Shown here: positions 42,751-51,890 of the stretch, piece after piece
Numbering within the stretch: the first letter of the stretch is position 1
How the letters are laid out: each line of letters begins with the position of its first letter
NCBI RefSeq assembly: GCF_003710825.1
Contig: NZ_RHHQ01000012.1
Coordinates: forward strand, 186,001-250,000
Source of the DNA: Brevibacillus fluminis
GTDB taxonomy: Bacteria; Bacillota; Bacilli; Brevibacillales; Brevibacillaceae
Length of the DNA: 64,000 nucleotides
Reading direction: 5' to 3'
Notes under the pieces: model-generated
What the model was told of the DNA's origin: nothing
Seen by the model: the letters and a program-made list of their open reading frames with translations, nothing else
Database searches by the model: none
Made by a program: the position numbers and the translations under genes

Positions 42751-42826
42751 TGTACCGAGTCCGAATTACGTTGGCCACTGGCCGTGTTAATAAGAAACCA
42801 GCCCAAAAATCTTGGAGGTGTGTAGC

Positions 42827-43114
42827 ATGGCGTCAGTTCTCATCATCGGTGGGGATCGCCTTGGCAGGATCGTCGATCTCCTGCAAGGCAACGGTTTTCA
42901 GGAAATCAATCATATCACGGGTCGAAAGGCTTCGCAGGTAAAGGTGAAAATACCGGTCAATACCAATATGATTCTGGTGCTGACTGACTTTGTGAATCAT
43001 AATCTGTCGACTTCCATCAAATTGAAAGCGAAGGAACAGAACCTGCCGATCATGTTTTGTAAACGCTCGATCTCGGAACTGGTTAAAGTGTTGCCGCCGA
43101 AGCGGTTGGCTTAG
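42827..43114 (+). CDS. DUF2325 domain-containing protein
   Basis: Cytosolic protein of 95 residues. I use the ATG at 42827 with TTGGAGGTGTGTAGC upstream. It begins ASVLIIGGDRLGRIVDLLQG and contains MILVLTDFVNHNLSTSIKLK then PIMFCKRSISELVKVL, the usual DUF2325 pattern (a Rossmann-like strand-helix fold of about 95 residues). The function of the family is unknown; many bacilli have several copies. Its stop codon overlaps that of the convergent deacetylase gene. Confidence 0.85.
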   Translation: MASVLIIGGDRLGRIVDLLQGNGFQEINHITGRKASQVKVKIPVNTNMILVLTDFVNHNLSTSIKLKAKEQNLPIMFCKRSISELVKVLPPKRLA

Positions 43115-43908
43115 TTAGTTCTGGGCGTCGATGCTTTCCCGAGCTGGTCGAGGCTTTTGAACTCATAGCCTTGCTTGCGCGCTGCATCGATAATGCCAGC
43201 GAGCGCTTCGGTGTTATCCTTCGAGACCGAGTGCAGCAAAATGACGGCACCCGGGTGCAATTGGGCCATCACCTGATCGTACGCGTATTGTCGACCGCGC
43301 TGTGCGTTCGTTTCCCAATCGCGGTATGCGACCGACCAGAACACATTGGTATAGCCGAGCTGTTTGGATACGGCTAGCGTTCGGTCGCTGAATATGCCGC
43401 GTGGCGGGCGCAAATAGGCCATTTCCTGCTGGCCGGTGACTTTGGCAACAGCCACTTTCACGGAGTCCAGCTCTTCCTTGATTTTGGTATCCGACACCGT
43501 CGTCATATCGGGATGACTCCACGAGTGGTTGCCGATCAAATGTCCTTCCTGCGCCATGCGCTTCAAGAGCTCAGGCTGCTCCTTGACGTAATGCCCGGTT
43601 ACAAAAAAGATCGCAGGCACCTTCTTTTCTTTCAGTGTGTCGAGTATGCGCGCCGTGAAGCCATTTTCATAACCGTTGTCAAAAGTGAGATACAGTTCTT
43701 TTTTCGTCGTATCCCCGAGGAAAACCGCGCCATGCTTGTCGATGATCGGTTTGAAGCCCTCTTCCGTGATCGATGGCAGCTGGCCGTTCTTGCTTTTTTT
43801 GAAGCCGAAATGGTATGTTCCGCCGTTCGAGGCTGCCGATGATGCGATGGGCTGGATCAGCAACAGGACAGCCGAAAGCAGAAGCATTGCAAAACCAAAA
43901 CGTTTCAT
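43111..43908 (-). CDS. pdaA: delta-lactam-biosynthetic polysaccharide deacetylase PdaA
   Basis: Exported de-N-acetylase of 265 residues that makes muramic delta-lactam in the spore cortex, a step needed for cortex hydrolysis at germination. I use the ATG at 43908 (MKRFGFAMLLLSAVLLLIQP), with AAGGAG upstream, giving a good signal peptide. PdaA hallmarks are YHFGFKKSKNGQLPSI, catalytic Asp in LYLTFDNGYENGFTARILD, IFFVTGHYVKEQPELLKRMA, zinc ligands in IGNHSWSHPDMTTV, RPPRGIFSDRTLA and GAVILLHSVSKDN. TFDNGYENG rather than TFDDG is characteristic of PdaA against other chitin deacetylases. Confidence 0.92.
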   Translation of the reverse strand: MKRFGFAMLLLSAVLLLIQPIASSAASNGGTYHFGFKKSKNGQLPSITEEGFKPIIDKHGAVFLGDTTKKELYLTFDNGYENGFTARILDTLKEKKVPAIFFVTGHYVKEQPELLKRMAQEGHLIGNHSWSHPDMTTVSDTKIKEELDSVKVAVAKVTGQQEMAYLRPPRGIFSDRTLAVSKQLGYTNVFWSVAYRDWETNAQRGRQYAYDQVMAQLHPGAVILLHSVSKDNTEALAGIIDAARKQGYEFKSLDQLGKASTPRTN

Positions 43909-43961
43909 GGATGGACACACTCCTTGCAACAGAATCTCTCCCGGTAGTGTGCCCAGCCCAG

Positions 43962-45197
43962 CTAAGCAGATTCGCATGTGTGTACGGTTTTTTGCTTCAC
44001 TAAGGAATATTGAAAGAAACCTCCCCCGACTAGCAAGACAGCCGCAATGACAAACAAGATCTCCCCTCCGCTGTACATGAAGATCCACCCGCCAATAACA
44101 GGACCAAGCGTCCGCGAAATATCCCAATGAATCCCATAGAGTGAGAAATAGCGTCCCCGCTTATCGATTGGCGCAACAGAGGCGACATGATTAAGCAAGT
44201 GGGTCAAGCCGACCGCTTCGCCGATCACCAGGAACAGTTCAGCAACCAGCAAAAGCGCGAAGCTTTTGGCGAAGCCGTAACCAAGCGCTGCAACCGCATA
44301 ACAGCTTGCTGCAATGATGACGATGCGGCCCATCGGAAATCGTTCCGTCTTTTTCACGAGCCATAACTCCAGTGTAATTGCCAAGACTGCTTTGGCGGTA
44401 GCGAGACTGGCGATGATCGTGACATAGTTCGTGAAGCTTTGCTCCAGATAAAGGCGGAAGGTCGTTTCCGTTTGGGCGTAAAAGAAGCTGATCGGCAGTG
44501 TGCTCGCCATCAGAAGCAGCACATAGCGGTAGTCATGCAGCGCCGTTCGCAAGGAAAAGCGATGCCGCGAAAATGACTGCTTTTTATGAGTTGTGTTTGT
44601 TTCCATGCGCGCAAGAGGTGCCGTCTCCTCAGTTTTTCGCCAGACAAGCAGCATATAAAGAAAAATCACCAGCGCGTCGATCCCAAAAAGATAAGCGGGA
44701 TCATAGGCAAAAATCAGTACACCCAAAAGCGGCCCCATCGTTTGTCCGACATAACTGGCTGTGGAAAGCAAACTCATCACTTCCGGTCGCAGTGCATCTG
44801 AGACGGCGTCTGCGATTTGAGCACGCGACGCAGGGATGTAAAAGGATCGGGCCGCTCCCAAAACCATATATAAGAGGGCGAATGCCCAGACTGCATCAGC
44901 GAACATGAAGCCAGCCATCGCGCATGCTTGTACTAGGAGCGTGAGCACAATGACCGGTTTGCGTCCGAGCCGATCGGTGACGCCGCCGCCAAACATTGTG
45001 ACCACAATGTCGGTGAGCGGCTGCAGCCCCACGATCACCATCGGCAGCATGATGGAGCCGCCCAGTTTCTCATGCAGGTACAGGATGAGAAAAGGGGCCA
45101 TCATAGAGCCGGACAGACTGGTTATTAGCTCGCCTGCCAGCCGAATCCAAACAATGGTATGATAGCGGGTAGAAAGTGATGCGAATAACGATTTCAT
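43962..45197 (-). CDS. MFS transporter, 12 helices
   Basis: Major facilitator exporter of 411 residues. CCAAGGAGGCGTTCAGG precedes the ATG. Motif A is VTMFGGGVTDRLGRKPVIVL; YIPASRAQIADAVSDALRPE is typical of the drug/metabolite efflux group, and YVGQTMGPLLGVLIF resembles motif C. The gene is transcribed divergently from an SgrR-like regulator 107 bp away. In E. coli SgrR is near the sugar exporter gene setA, so a similar regulator-exporter unit is plausible. The substrate is unknown. Confidence 0.88.
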   Translation of the reverse strand: MKSLFASLSTRYHTIVWIRLAGELITSLSGSMMAPFLILYLHEKLGGSIMLPMVIVGLQPLTDIVVTMFGGGVTDRLGRKPVIVLTLLVQACAMAGFMFADAVWAFALLYMVLGAARSFYIPASRAQIADAVSDALRPEVMSLLSTASYVGQTMGPLLGVLIFAYDPAYLFGIDALVIFLYMLLVWRKTEETAPLARMETNTTHKKQSFSRHRFSLRTALHDYRYVLLLMASTLPISFFYAQTETTFRLYLEQSFTNYVTIIASLATAKAVLAITLELWLVKKTERFPMGRIVIIAASCYAVAALGYGFAKSFALLLVAELFLVIGEAVGLTHLLNHVASVAPIDKRGRYFSLYGIHWDISRTLGPVIGGWIFMYSGGEILFVIAAVLLVGGGFFQYSLVKQKTVHTCESA

Positions 45198-45304
45198 CCT
45201 GAACGCCTCCTTGGTTTCGCCTCATTGTACGCCGGGGTGCCAAGAGGAAAAAGGGCAGGATTTGATGAGCAATTTTTTCATGTTTTTACTTAGGAGAGAG
45301 TACG

Positions 45305-47113
45305 GTGCAAATTATTGATGACTATATACGGCTCTTTGGGCACAAACCGGATGCCGCCATCGGGAGCGAGATACCGTTTTCGCTGGATGAGGTGGCGGCC
45401 GCGCTGTGCTGTACACCCCGCAATGGCAAACTGATCCTGGGCAGGCTGATCGAGCGGAACTGGATCAGCTGGATGCCGGGGCGGGGAAGGGGCAATCGTT
45501 CACACATCAAATTTCTCGTCGAGCCGGTCGTCATGATCGATGGGGTCGCTAGGGAATGGGTATACCAGGGGCATGTTCAAAAAGCGCTGGCACTCATCGA
45601 GGAGCATGCGGAGGCGCAACCTGCCTTGTCTGATCGCTTTTCCCAATGGTTCCGCGGCTATTTCGGGATGCATCAACTAAGCGTTGGGGAGGAGACGGTT
45701 GATGCGCTGCGCCTGCGGCTGGATTTTCCGATCACATGTCTTGATCCAGCGGTGGCGTGGCTCCGATCCGAGAGCCATCTGCTCAAACAGGTGTACAATA
45801 CGCTTGTCGCCTATCATCCGGCAACAGACACAGTCGACCCGATGCTGGCCTATCATTGGGAAATAAACGAGCGCGGGGATGTTTGGACGTTTTTCTTACG
45901 TAAGGGCGTGCTGTTTCATCACGGCCAGCCGTTGCGCGCTTTAGATGTGGTGGCGTCTTTCGCGCGAATCCGCGATAGGGACGACTCGCATTATCGCTGG
46001 ATGCTTACAGGGATCAAGCGGATCGAGGCGGTGGAGGAACGGGTGATCCGCTTTGAGCTGGAGCAGCCGAACCATATGTTCCTGCAGCTTTTGGCTAGCG
46101 AGTATTTGAGTATCGTGCCGGCGGAATATGCCGAGGAGATGGGGGCTGAATTTGCCCGTCTGCCTGTGGGGACCGGTCCTTTTAAAGTCGTGCGCAACGA
46201 TGAATCGATGCTCGTGCTGGAGGCGTTTGCCTCGTATTTTCGCGAGCGGGCCCATCTCGATCGGATCGAATTCGTCATTTTGGGAGAGCATGGCTTGGCA
46301 GATAAGCTGCTGGATGAATCGGCGTACGGGATTCGCTATGAGTCAGTACTTGCAGGCGAGCAGCTGCCCCCGTCAATTCGCGGTTGGAGGCAGCTGGAGC
46401 GGACGGAGTGGTGTGTACAGTACATCGCCTTCAACATGCGTAAAAACGGCCCGCTCGCCGACAAACGATTTCGTCAGGCTTTAGCGCTCATACTCGATGG
46501 CGCTCGCCTAACACAGGAGCTTGGTGGAAACAGGTGTGAACCGATGCGCCGTATGATGCCGGGTGCGGATCTTATTGCGGCAGATGTTGGGAGCGCTGAC
46601 CCGGCTTTGCTATTGGCGCAATGCGGATATACAGGGGACGTGCTGCGGCTGCGCACGTTCACCGATGACGATCATCGCGAAGATGCCGCATGGATCGAGG
46701 CACAGTGCGCCCGGTACGGGATAAAGGTAGAGAGTGCCTTCTTTGACGCACAGACGCTGCTCACACCTGCCTGCATCGGCGCTGCCGACATCATCCATGA
46801 CAGCGCGTCCATCGGCGAGGACGTCGAGGTGTCACTTTTGCATGTTTGGTTGGCTGGACACAGCTTCGTGCAGCAATTGCTGGATGAATCGACGCAAGCA
46901 ACCGTCGCCAAACGGGTGGAGATGCTTTACGGCATGAAGGAGCGCGGGCAACGCCTTCGACAATTAGTTGAGCTGGAGGATGAGCTGCTGGGCACCTTTG
47001 CCTATCACCCGCTGTACCGCAATGAAGCAAAACTTCTTGCGCATCCGGATCTCGCAGGGGTAACGATCAACGAGCAGGGCTGGGTCGAGTATGCCAAGCT
47101 GTGGTTTCGCTAA
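45305..47113 (+). CDS. SgrR-family transcriptional regulator (winged helix plus solute-binding domain)
   Basis: Cytosolic protein of 602 residues. It starts with GTG at 45305 after TAGGAGAGAGTACG. The first about 110 residues form an SgrR-type helix-turn-helix: PFSLDEVAAALCCTPRNGKL then ILGRLIERNWISWMPGRGRG. The remainder is an SBP_bac_5 fold without signal peptide: QVYNTLVAYHPATDTVDPML, FLRKGVLFHHGQPLRALDVV and GTGPFKVVRNDESMLVLEAF. This fusion of DNA-binding and peptide/sugar-binding domains is diagnostic for SgrR. It probably senses a small ligand and controls the divergent MFS gene. The gene end overlaps the end of the convergent germination gene by 4 bp. Confidence 0.9.
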   Translation: MQIIDDYIRLFGHKPDAAIGSEIPFSLDEVAAALCCTPRNGKLILGRLIERNWISWMPGRGRGNRSHIKFLVEPVVMIDGVAREWVYQGHVQKALALIEEHAEAQPALSDRFSQWFRGYFGMHQLSVGEETVDALRLRLDFPITCLDPAVAWLRSESHLLKQVYNTLVAYHPATDTVDPMLAYHWEINERGDVWTFFLRKGVLFHHGQPLRALDVVASFARIRDRDDSHYRWMLTGIKRIEAVEERVIRFELEQPNHMFLQLLASEYLSIVPAEYAEEMGAEFARLPVGTGPFKVVRNDESMLVLEAFASYFRERAHLDRIEFVILGEHGLADKLLDESAYGIRYESVLAGEQLPPSIRGWRQLERTEWCVQYIAFNMRKNGPLADKRFRQALALILDGARLTQELGGNRCEPMRRMMPGADLIAADVGSADPALLLAQCGYTGDVLRLRTFTDDDHREDAAWIEAQCARYGIKVESAFFDAQTLLTPACIGAADIIHDSASIGEDVEVSLLHVWLAGHSFVQQLLDESTQATVAKRVEMLYGMKERGQRLRQLVELEDELLGTFAYHPLYRNEAKLLAHPDLAGVTINEQGWVEYAKLWFR

Positions 47114-48222
47114 CGCTCCGGGAGTTCTACCCCTTTGAAGCGAGCTCGCCCCCAGTCCACAATCAGATAGAGCAGTGGGATGAGCTCAGTTACGAGCAAA
47201 AACGTCAATTCCCCATGTGTTAACAGATGTGTCAGCTGCGGTGCCGATTTCACCATAAAAAGTGTGAGTCCCACCATCATGGCGGACATGGATAAGGAGA
47301 GCGGCCGATGGTCATGCAAGGAAAACGTATGGGTGAGCGCAATCACGGCGACATACAGAAACAAGCTGATTTTGAGGAATAGGCTGGTCAGCCAAATCGC
47401 GATCAGCAATGGGTCCAGGTTTTCGAGAAATGCCCCTGCGCGGATGTAGCGGATGAGCTCCAGCTCCGGATAGACCAAGTTGGCTGTTAGATCTGGCCCG
47501 AAAATCAGCAGGGCGGGGATCAGGTTCGTCAGGATGATCAAAAGGGACGTGACACTTGCCCAGAACAGCGATTTCATCGTTCTTTCCGGGTGGGCAAAAT
47601 ACGGGAACAGAAAAAGGATGAAGGCCATTTCACCATACAAGGTCAAGACGAAAAAGCTGGCATTCCACATTCCCTTTAGATCAAAATGATTGATCAGCGC
47701 GTGCGCCATCGATGCGTTCATTTCGGAGCCGATGAACATGGGGATGGCAATTATGCCGATCACGCTGATAAAAAAGACGCCTTGCGCGCAGCGGAAAATC
47801 GTACCGACCCCGGAACGCACCGCATAGCTGATGCAGATGGCGAATATGGCGGTAACCGCCCATTCCGGCGTGCCCAGCAAAAAGACCTCGATGATGAAAT
47901 TCACCAATTCGCGCAGCAAGTAGGCAGAGGAAAACAAATACGAGAAGATCATGATGAAGACGAGCGGGTAATGGAGCGGTCTCCCTATGATGTCTTTGCC
48001 GTAGTTGCCGAAAAATTGCAGGGGTCGTCTTTGTGCGAGCCGAAACGATCCGTACGTGATCACCAATCCGCCGCAGGTTCCAACGATTAAGGGGACCCAA
48101 GCGGCAAAATGAGCATCCTGGACGAGTGGACCAAAGCGGAAGCCCAACATTGTTGTAAAGAGATATTGGGAGAACAGCATGTAGACCTGGGACTGGCTAA
48201 TTTGTCCAACCGTTTTTTCCAC
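47110..48222 (-). CDS. spore germinant receptor subunit B (GerAB/GerB family)
   Basis: Membrane subunit of a nutrient germinant receptor, 370 residues, with the amino acid-polyamine-organocation transporter fold. It starts with GTG at 48222, two bases after the stop of the small upstream gene. About ten hydrophobic helices are visible, with SQSQVYMLFSQYLFTTMLGF in the first helix and EMAFILFLFPYFAHPERTMK in the middle, as in GerAB proteins. It is the last gene of the A-C-D-B operon. The germinant cannot be predicted with confidence. Confidence 0.92.
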   Translation of the reverse strand: MEKTVGQISQSQVYMLFSQYLFTTMLGFRFGPLVQDAHFAAWVPLIVGTCGGLVITYGSFRLAQRRPLQFFGNYGKDIIGRPLHYPLVFIMIFSYLFSSAYLLRELVNFIIEVFLLGTPEWAVTAIFAICISYAVRSGVGTIFRCAQGVFFISVIGIIAIPMFIGSEMNASMAHALINHFDLKGMWNASFFVLTLYGEMAFILFLFPYFAHPERTMKSLFWASVTSLLIILTNLIPALLIFGPDLTANLVYPELELIRYIRAGAFLENLDPLLIAIWLTSLFLKISLFLYVAVIALTHTFSLHDHRPLSLSMSAMMVGLTLFMVKSAPQLTHLLTHGELTFLLVTELIPLLYLIVDWGRARFKGVELPER

Positions 48223-48224
48223 CT

Positions 48225-48452
48225 TTACTCACTTCTCCACAAGATCAATTTTTCCAACGGGTAAAAAATCGCTTCAATCGCAGAGGCGATCGAGAATTGA
48301 CTCCGAAAATGGTACAGGGCACAGTACGCAGCATACATAAAAAAGATGGAGAATGTGACGATGCGGATCGTGCGTGGCTTTCTGTGGTTCTTTTTCATAT
48401 ATCGCCAATCGATCCAGAATATAGCGCAAAACATGAGCGTAATGACGATCAT
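48225..48452 (-). CDS. small two-helix membrane protein in the germinant receptor operon (D-type subunit)
   Basis: Protein of 75 residues with two hydrophobic segments (MIVITLMFCAIFWIDW and VTFSIFFMYAAYCALYHF) separated by a basic loop (RYMKKNHRKPRTIR). Its ATG overlaps the gerC-type stop as ATGA, so translation is coupled. Small two-helix D proteins are known in or beside several Bacillus germinant receptor operons and modulate receptor function. Size, topology and position fit that group, but sequence identity to it was not tested. Confidence 0.75.
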   Translation of the reverse strand: MIVITLMFCAIFWIDWRYMKKNHRKPRTIRIVTFSIFFMYAAYCALYHFRSQFSIASAIEAIFYPLEKLILWRSE

Positions 48453-49645
48453 CTGTTTGCCTCCGAAGAATTGCTGTTTTGAATCCGTAACGGCTCTTTG
48501 ACAGTGCCGAGCCGTTTGATGGTGACATGGGCATCATAGGAAACCGTTACTTTGCGATATAGATCGCGCCACTGCGGGGCAATTCGTCTCCATTGCCTCG
48601 GCTCATACCAATCGATATACTCCCCAAAGCGAAACACATCTGCGCCTGTCGCTTTCGCTCTTTCCACAGCCTTTGCCATCCGCTTTTCCACGAGGTCGGA
48701 AATGCCCTGCTCAAGCTTATGCTGTTGTGCCGGATCCAACAGATCGACGTCAGAATCAGAAGTGATCAAAGAGGCGTCGGCTTCCACTTTTATTTTGATC
48801 ATGACTTGATCGCCGCTGATGGATGGCGTAATTTTGGTCCTCGTTTGGTTTACCATGTAGTCGACATACTTGCCATCCGTCGATGATTTTACAGAGACTT
48901 CCGCATTCCTCATTTGTCCCATTACCCACATCGCCCCCCTCATTTCATAGGTGCTAAGCGAGGCGACCAGCTTGCCTTGCCGGAAAATCCCCGCCCCGCC
49001 GGTTCCCATCCATTTTTGCGGGTTCTCCATTTCGGTCGGGAGCGTTTTCGTTTCAAACGTGAGGGAAGGCAAAATGATATCACCGCCGTGATAAAAGGCC
49101 ACGAGGCAATCTTTTACCGTTGTGTTCAAGGTGACATGCGCCTTGCTGTAGTCAACCAGAATATCGACGGGAAACCGCTCGAAAATACTCGGCACGACCA
49201 TGAGCTCCTGGGCTTTTCCAGGCGTGAGGTAAATGCTCGCGTTAATATGGATGCGCGGTTCGCGTTGCAAAAAATCGAACACCTGCATCATCCCCTCCTT
49301 CGCCAAGCCATTGCCGAGGACGATCACGCTCGTTTGACCAAATGTGATGGAGCGAGACAGGTCGGCTTGGATTTTCCGGTACGCTTCTCCGATATCCCGC
49401 CCTTTTTTGCTTATGAAGGTATAGGGCTTTCCCGTTTGTTCTCCGGTGCCCCCGGATTGACCAGGAATCAGCCGGTTTGGTAAAGGGAAGGCCAATGTCA
49501 GCTCGATGCCTTCCTTTGCCTTATCGATCAACATCATCCTGGCAAAGCTCCGGTCGTTCAATTCAATGGATGACCAGCAGCCTGCCAATAAGAATAAGGG
49601 AAGAGTGACGACTGTTAGAAACAGCAGCTTTTGTATGGTTTTCAA
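48449..49645 (-). CDS. spore germinant receptor subunit C lipoprotein (GerAC family)
   Basis: Lipid-anchored subunit, 398 residues. The start is the TTG at 49645 with AGAGGAGAATCAGG upstream; it overlaps the end of the A gene (TTGA). Upstream in-frame residues are a shadow of that gene. Signal and lipobox: MKTIQKLLFLTVVTLPLFL then LAGCWSSIELNDR, where CW(S/D)xxELN is the GerAC hallmark. FSRSITFGQTSVIVLGNGLA-type segment follows (here SRSITFGQTSVIVLG), and the C-terminal domain ends AQQHKLEQGISDLVEKRMAK then VFRFGEYIDWYEPRQW. The order A-C-B differs from the A-B-C order of B. subtilis gerA. Confidence 0.92.
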   Translation of the reverse strand: MKTIQKLLFLTVVTLPLFLLAGCWSSIELNDRSFARMMLIDKAKEGIELTLAFPLPNRLIPGQSGGTGEQTGKPYTFISKKGRDIGEAYRKIQADLSRSITFGQTSVIVLGNGLAKEGMMQVFDFLQREPRIHINASIYLTPGKAQELMVVPSIFERFPVDILVDYSKAHVTLNTTVKDCLVAFYHGGDIILPSLTFETKTLPTEMENPQKWMGTGGAGIFRQGKLVASLSTYEMRGAMWVMGQMRNAEVSVKSSTDGKYVDYMVNQTRTKITPSISGDQVMIKIKVEADASLITSDSDVDLLDPAQQHKLEQGISDLVEKRMAKAVERAKATGADVFRFGEYIDWYEPRQWRRIAPQWRDLYRKVTVSYDAHVTIKRLGTVKEPLRIQNSNSSEANR

Positions 49646-51123
49646 TCCTGATTCTCCTCTTGCATATGAACCCAGGGGCGCTCGTTTCGCTGTAGCCGTT
49701 TGCGGTCGTTTGCGTAGGCTGAAGGTCTTGAACGCATCAGCCACCAAGGTGCCCGAATCAGCGTGTCTTTCAGATCACCGAACACCAGAGGGGTGACCGG
49801 GTTCAAATACGGCGTGTCGAACGAGCGCAAATTAACCAGATGGATATAAATCAGCAACATTCCACAGGTGATCCCAAAGAGCCCAAACATTCCTGCGAGC
49901 ACCATAATCGGAAAGCGGAGCAAGCGCAGGGACAAGCCGAGATCGAAATGCGGGATAATGAACGACGCGATGCCTGTCAATGCAACAATGATGACCATTG
50001 CTGCCGAAACGATCCCTGCTTGTACGGCGGCCGTCCCGATAATGAGTGCGCCGATGATGGAAACCGCCTGTCCAATCGGTTTGGGGATGCGAACCGCCGC
50101 TTCGCGCAGAGCCTCGAAGGAAATCTCCATGATGAACGCTTCGATCAAGGCAGGGAACGGTACAACCTCACGAGACGCAGCGATGGTAATCAGCAGCTTG
50201 GTTGGGATCATCTCCGGATGGAATGTCGTGACCGCGATATAGGTGGACGGAAGCAGCAGCGAGATCAGGATGAAGAGATAGCGAATCCAGCGGATCCAGG
50301 TCGCTGCGACATAGCGCTGATAGTAGTCCTCCGATGATTGGAGCAACGAAAATAAGGTGACAGGCGCAAGCAAAACGATAGGCGTGCCGTCGACAATGAC
50401 CGCAACTCGTCCTTCCAGAAGCGAACCTGCCACGACATCAGGTCGCTCGGTGTATTGGATTTGCGGAAAGGGAGAAAACGGGGAGTCGTCAAAAAACTCT
50501 TCCACGACGCTGCTCCCCAGCAGGCCGTCGATTTCGATTGACGTCAAGCGTCGCCTGACCTCGTCGACCAGCGATTGCTTGCTGACACCTTGCAGGTACA
50601 ACATATACACGTTCGTTTGCGTCTTCGTGCCGATGATCATCGCTTCCGACTTGAATTCGGGCGTTTTTAACCGGCGCCGAACGAGGGAGAGGTTCACTTG
50701 CGCATTTTCAATGAACGCCTCGCGCGGACCGCGGACGGCAGACTCATTCGGTGGCTCGCTGACACTCCGTTTCTCGTAAGAGGCGAGAGGAAGGTCGATT
50801 ACGCGTTGTTCCCCATCTACCAGCAAAAGCACGTGACTTTGAAGAATGGCGGTCACGCCGTCTTCAAGCGGGATCGCCTCATACTCTGAGATTGGCAGCT
50901 GTTTGCGATCGAAAAGCTGACTGTAGAAGAGAGTCGCATCGCTTTGCGGCAAAGCCTGCAGCGCGTGCAGAACATCATCCTGGATTGTCTGCAAATCAAC
51001 CATGCCCCGCAAGTAAACAAGCGCGCAAGGTACATTCGGACCTGCGACAAATGTGTGATAAACCACATCAAAGCAGCCATTCAATTGAGTGCGCAACCAA
51101 TCCGTTTGCTCCTGTATCGTCAT
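49642..51123 (-). CDS. spore germinant receptor subunit A (GerAA family)
   Basis: Subunit A of the receptor, 493 residues, first gene of the operon. CAAAGGAGAGGTGAACC precedes the ATG. A soluble N-terminal half includes ESAVRGPREAFIENAQVNLS and LVRRRLKTPEFKSE, the GerAA signature, then LEGRVAVIVDGTPIVLLAPV. Five or so hydrophobic helices follow, with PFPALIEAFIMEISFEALRE and AAVRIPKPIGQAVSIIGALI, which are highly conserved in the family. Upstream on the minus strand CATCATA fits the -10 element of the forespore sigma factor G, though a matching -35 is weak. Confidence 0.94.
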   Translation of the reverse strand: MTIQEQTDWLRTQLNGCFDVVYHTFVAGPNVPCALVYLRGMVDLQTIQDDVLHALQALPQSDATLFYSQLFDRKQLPISEYEAIPLEDGVTAILQSHVLLLVDGEQRVIDLPLASYEKRSVSEPPNESAVRGPREAFIENAQVNLSLVRRRLKTPEFKSEAMIIGTKTQTNVYMLYLQGVSKQSLVDEVRRRLTSIEIDGLLGSSVVEEFFDDSPFSPFPQIQYTERPDVVAGSLLEGRVAVIVDGTPIVLLAPVTLFSLLQSSEDYYQRYVAATWIRWIRYLFILISLLLPSTYIAVTTFHPEMIPTKLLITIAASREVVPFPALIEAFIMEISFEALREAAVRIPKPIGQAVSIIGALIIGTAAVQAGIVSAAMVIIVALTGIASFIIPHFDLGLSLRLLRFPIMVLAGMFGLFGITCGMLLIYIHLVNLRSFDTPYLNPVTPLVFGDLKDTLIRAPWWLMRSRPSAYANDRKRLQRNERPWVHMQEENQD

Positions 51124-51190
51124 GGTTCACCTCTCCTTTGTGGCTTTATGATGCTTATTTTGCGCGATTGGGTTATTTTTACTCTTAATG

Positions 51191-51214
51191 AAAAAAGCCT
51201 CCCGGATAGGAGGC
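51191..51214 (-). terminator. intrinsic terminator of the GNAT gene
   Basis: GCCTCC (51197-51202) pairs with GGAGGC (51209-51214); on the minus strand a run of six T follows. It insulates the germinant receptor operon from the upstream gene. Confidence 0.85.
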
Positions 51215-51222
51215 GCATCAAG

Positions 51223-51762
51223 CTACTTATTACTATCGGCGGTAATCGCAAACAAGGCGTGGTCTTCCCAAACGCCATTGATCTTCAAATAGTTCAGTGC
51301 CAGCCCTTCGCGGCGGAATCCGGCCTTTTCCAAAACGCGGATGGAGCCGACGTTGCGGGGCATGACGCCAGCTTGGATGCGATGTAAACCGGCTTGTCCA
51401 AACGCGAATTGGGTGGCAAGCTGCACGGCTTCCGTCATATAACCGCGTCCATTGTGGGCTCGATCCATAAAGTAGCCGAGATTGGCATTCTGAAATGGGC
51501 CGCGGGCCACTCCGGTCAGCGCCAGACGCCCGATCAGCTCGTCTGTTTCCGTCAAAAAAATGCCGAACGTGTAGCCTTGATCATGGTCCGCAGCATGGTT
51601 GCCCGCGGCGATGTCTTTTTCCTGCCCTTCCAAGGTCAGAAAGGAATCGGGGCGGATCGGCTCGAATGGTTGGAAAAACGTCTGGTTTTTCAGGCGCAAG
51701 GCAAGCAAGGAAGGGGCATCGTAGAGTTCCAGCTTTTTGAGGGTAATGTGGTCAGCACGCAT
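51223..51762 (-). CDS. RimJ/RimL-type GNAT acetyltransferase
   Basis: N-acetyltransferase of 179 residues, the usual size for this group. Features are ITLKKLELYDAPSLLALRLK, GRLALTGVARGPFQNANLGY, FMDRAHNGRGYMTEAVQLAT with the acetyl-CoA loop NGRGYM, and MPRNVGSIRVLEKAGFRREG. AAGGAATTGAAAAC precedes the ATG. These enzymes acetylate ribosomal protein N-termini or small molecules; the substrate here is not known. Confidence 0.9.
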   Translation of the reverse strand: MRADHITLKKLELYDAPSLLALRLKNQTFFQPFEPIRPDSFLTLEGQEKDIAAGNHAADHDQGYTFGIFLTETDELIGRLALTGVARGPFQNANLGYFMDRAHNGRGYMTEAVQLATQFAFGQAGLHRIQAGVMPRNVGSIRVLEKAGFRREGLALNYLKINGVWEDHALFAITADSNK

Positions 51763-51890
51763 GTTTTCAATTCCTTTTTTTCATATTTTGGAGAATAATG
51801 ATAATAACACCAGGACTCCCCCGATTCAAGGGAGTTAAGTCCATATACTTTCGGTACACGCGACATACTGTTAAGGAGGAATGGACCAAG

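Noticed and set aside
51140..51180. Full sigma-G promoter for the germinant receptor operon
   Set aside because: The -10 element CATCATA fits, but no convincing -35 element lies at the right distance, so it is mentioned only as a hint.
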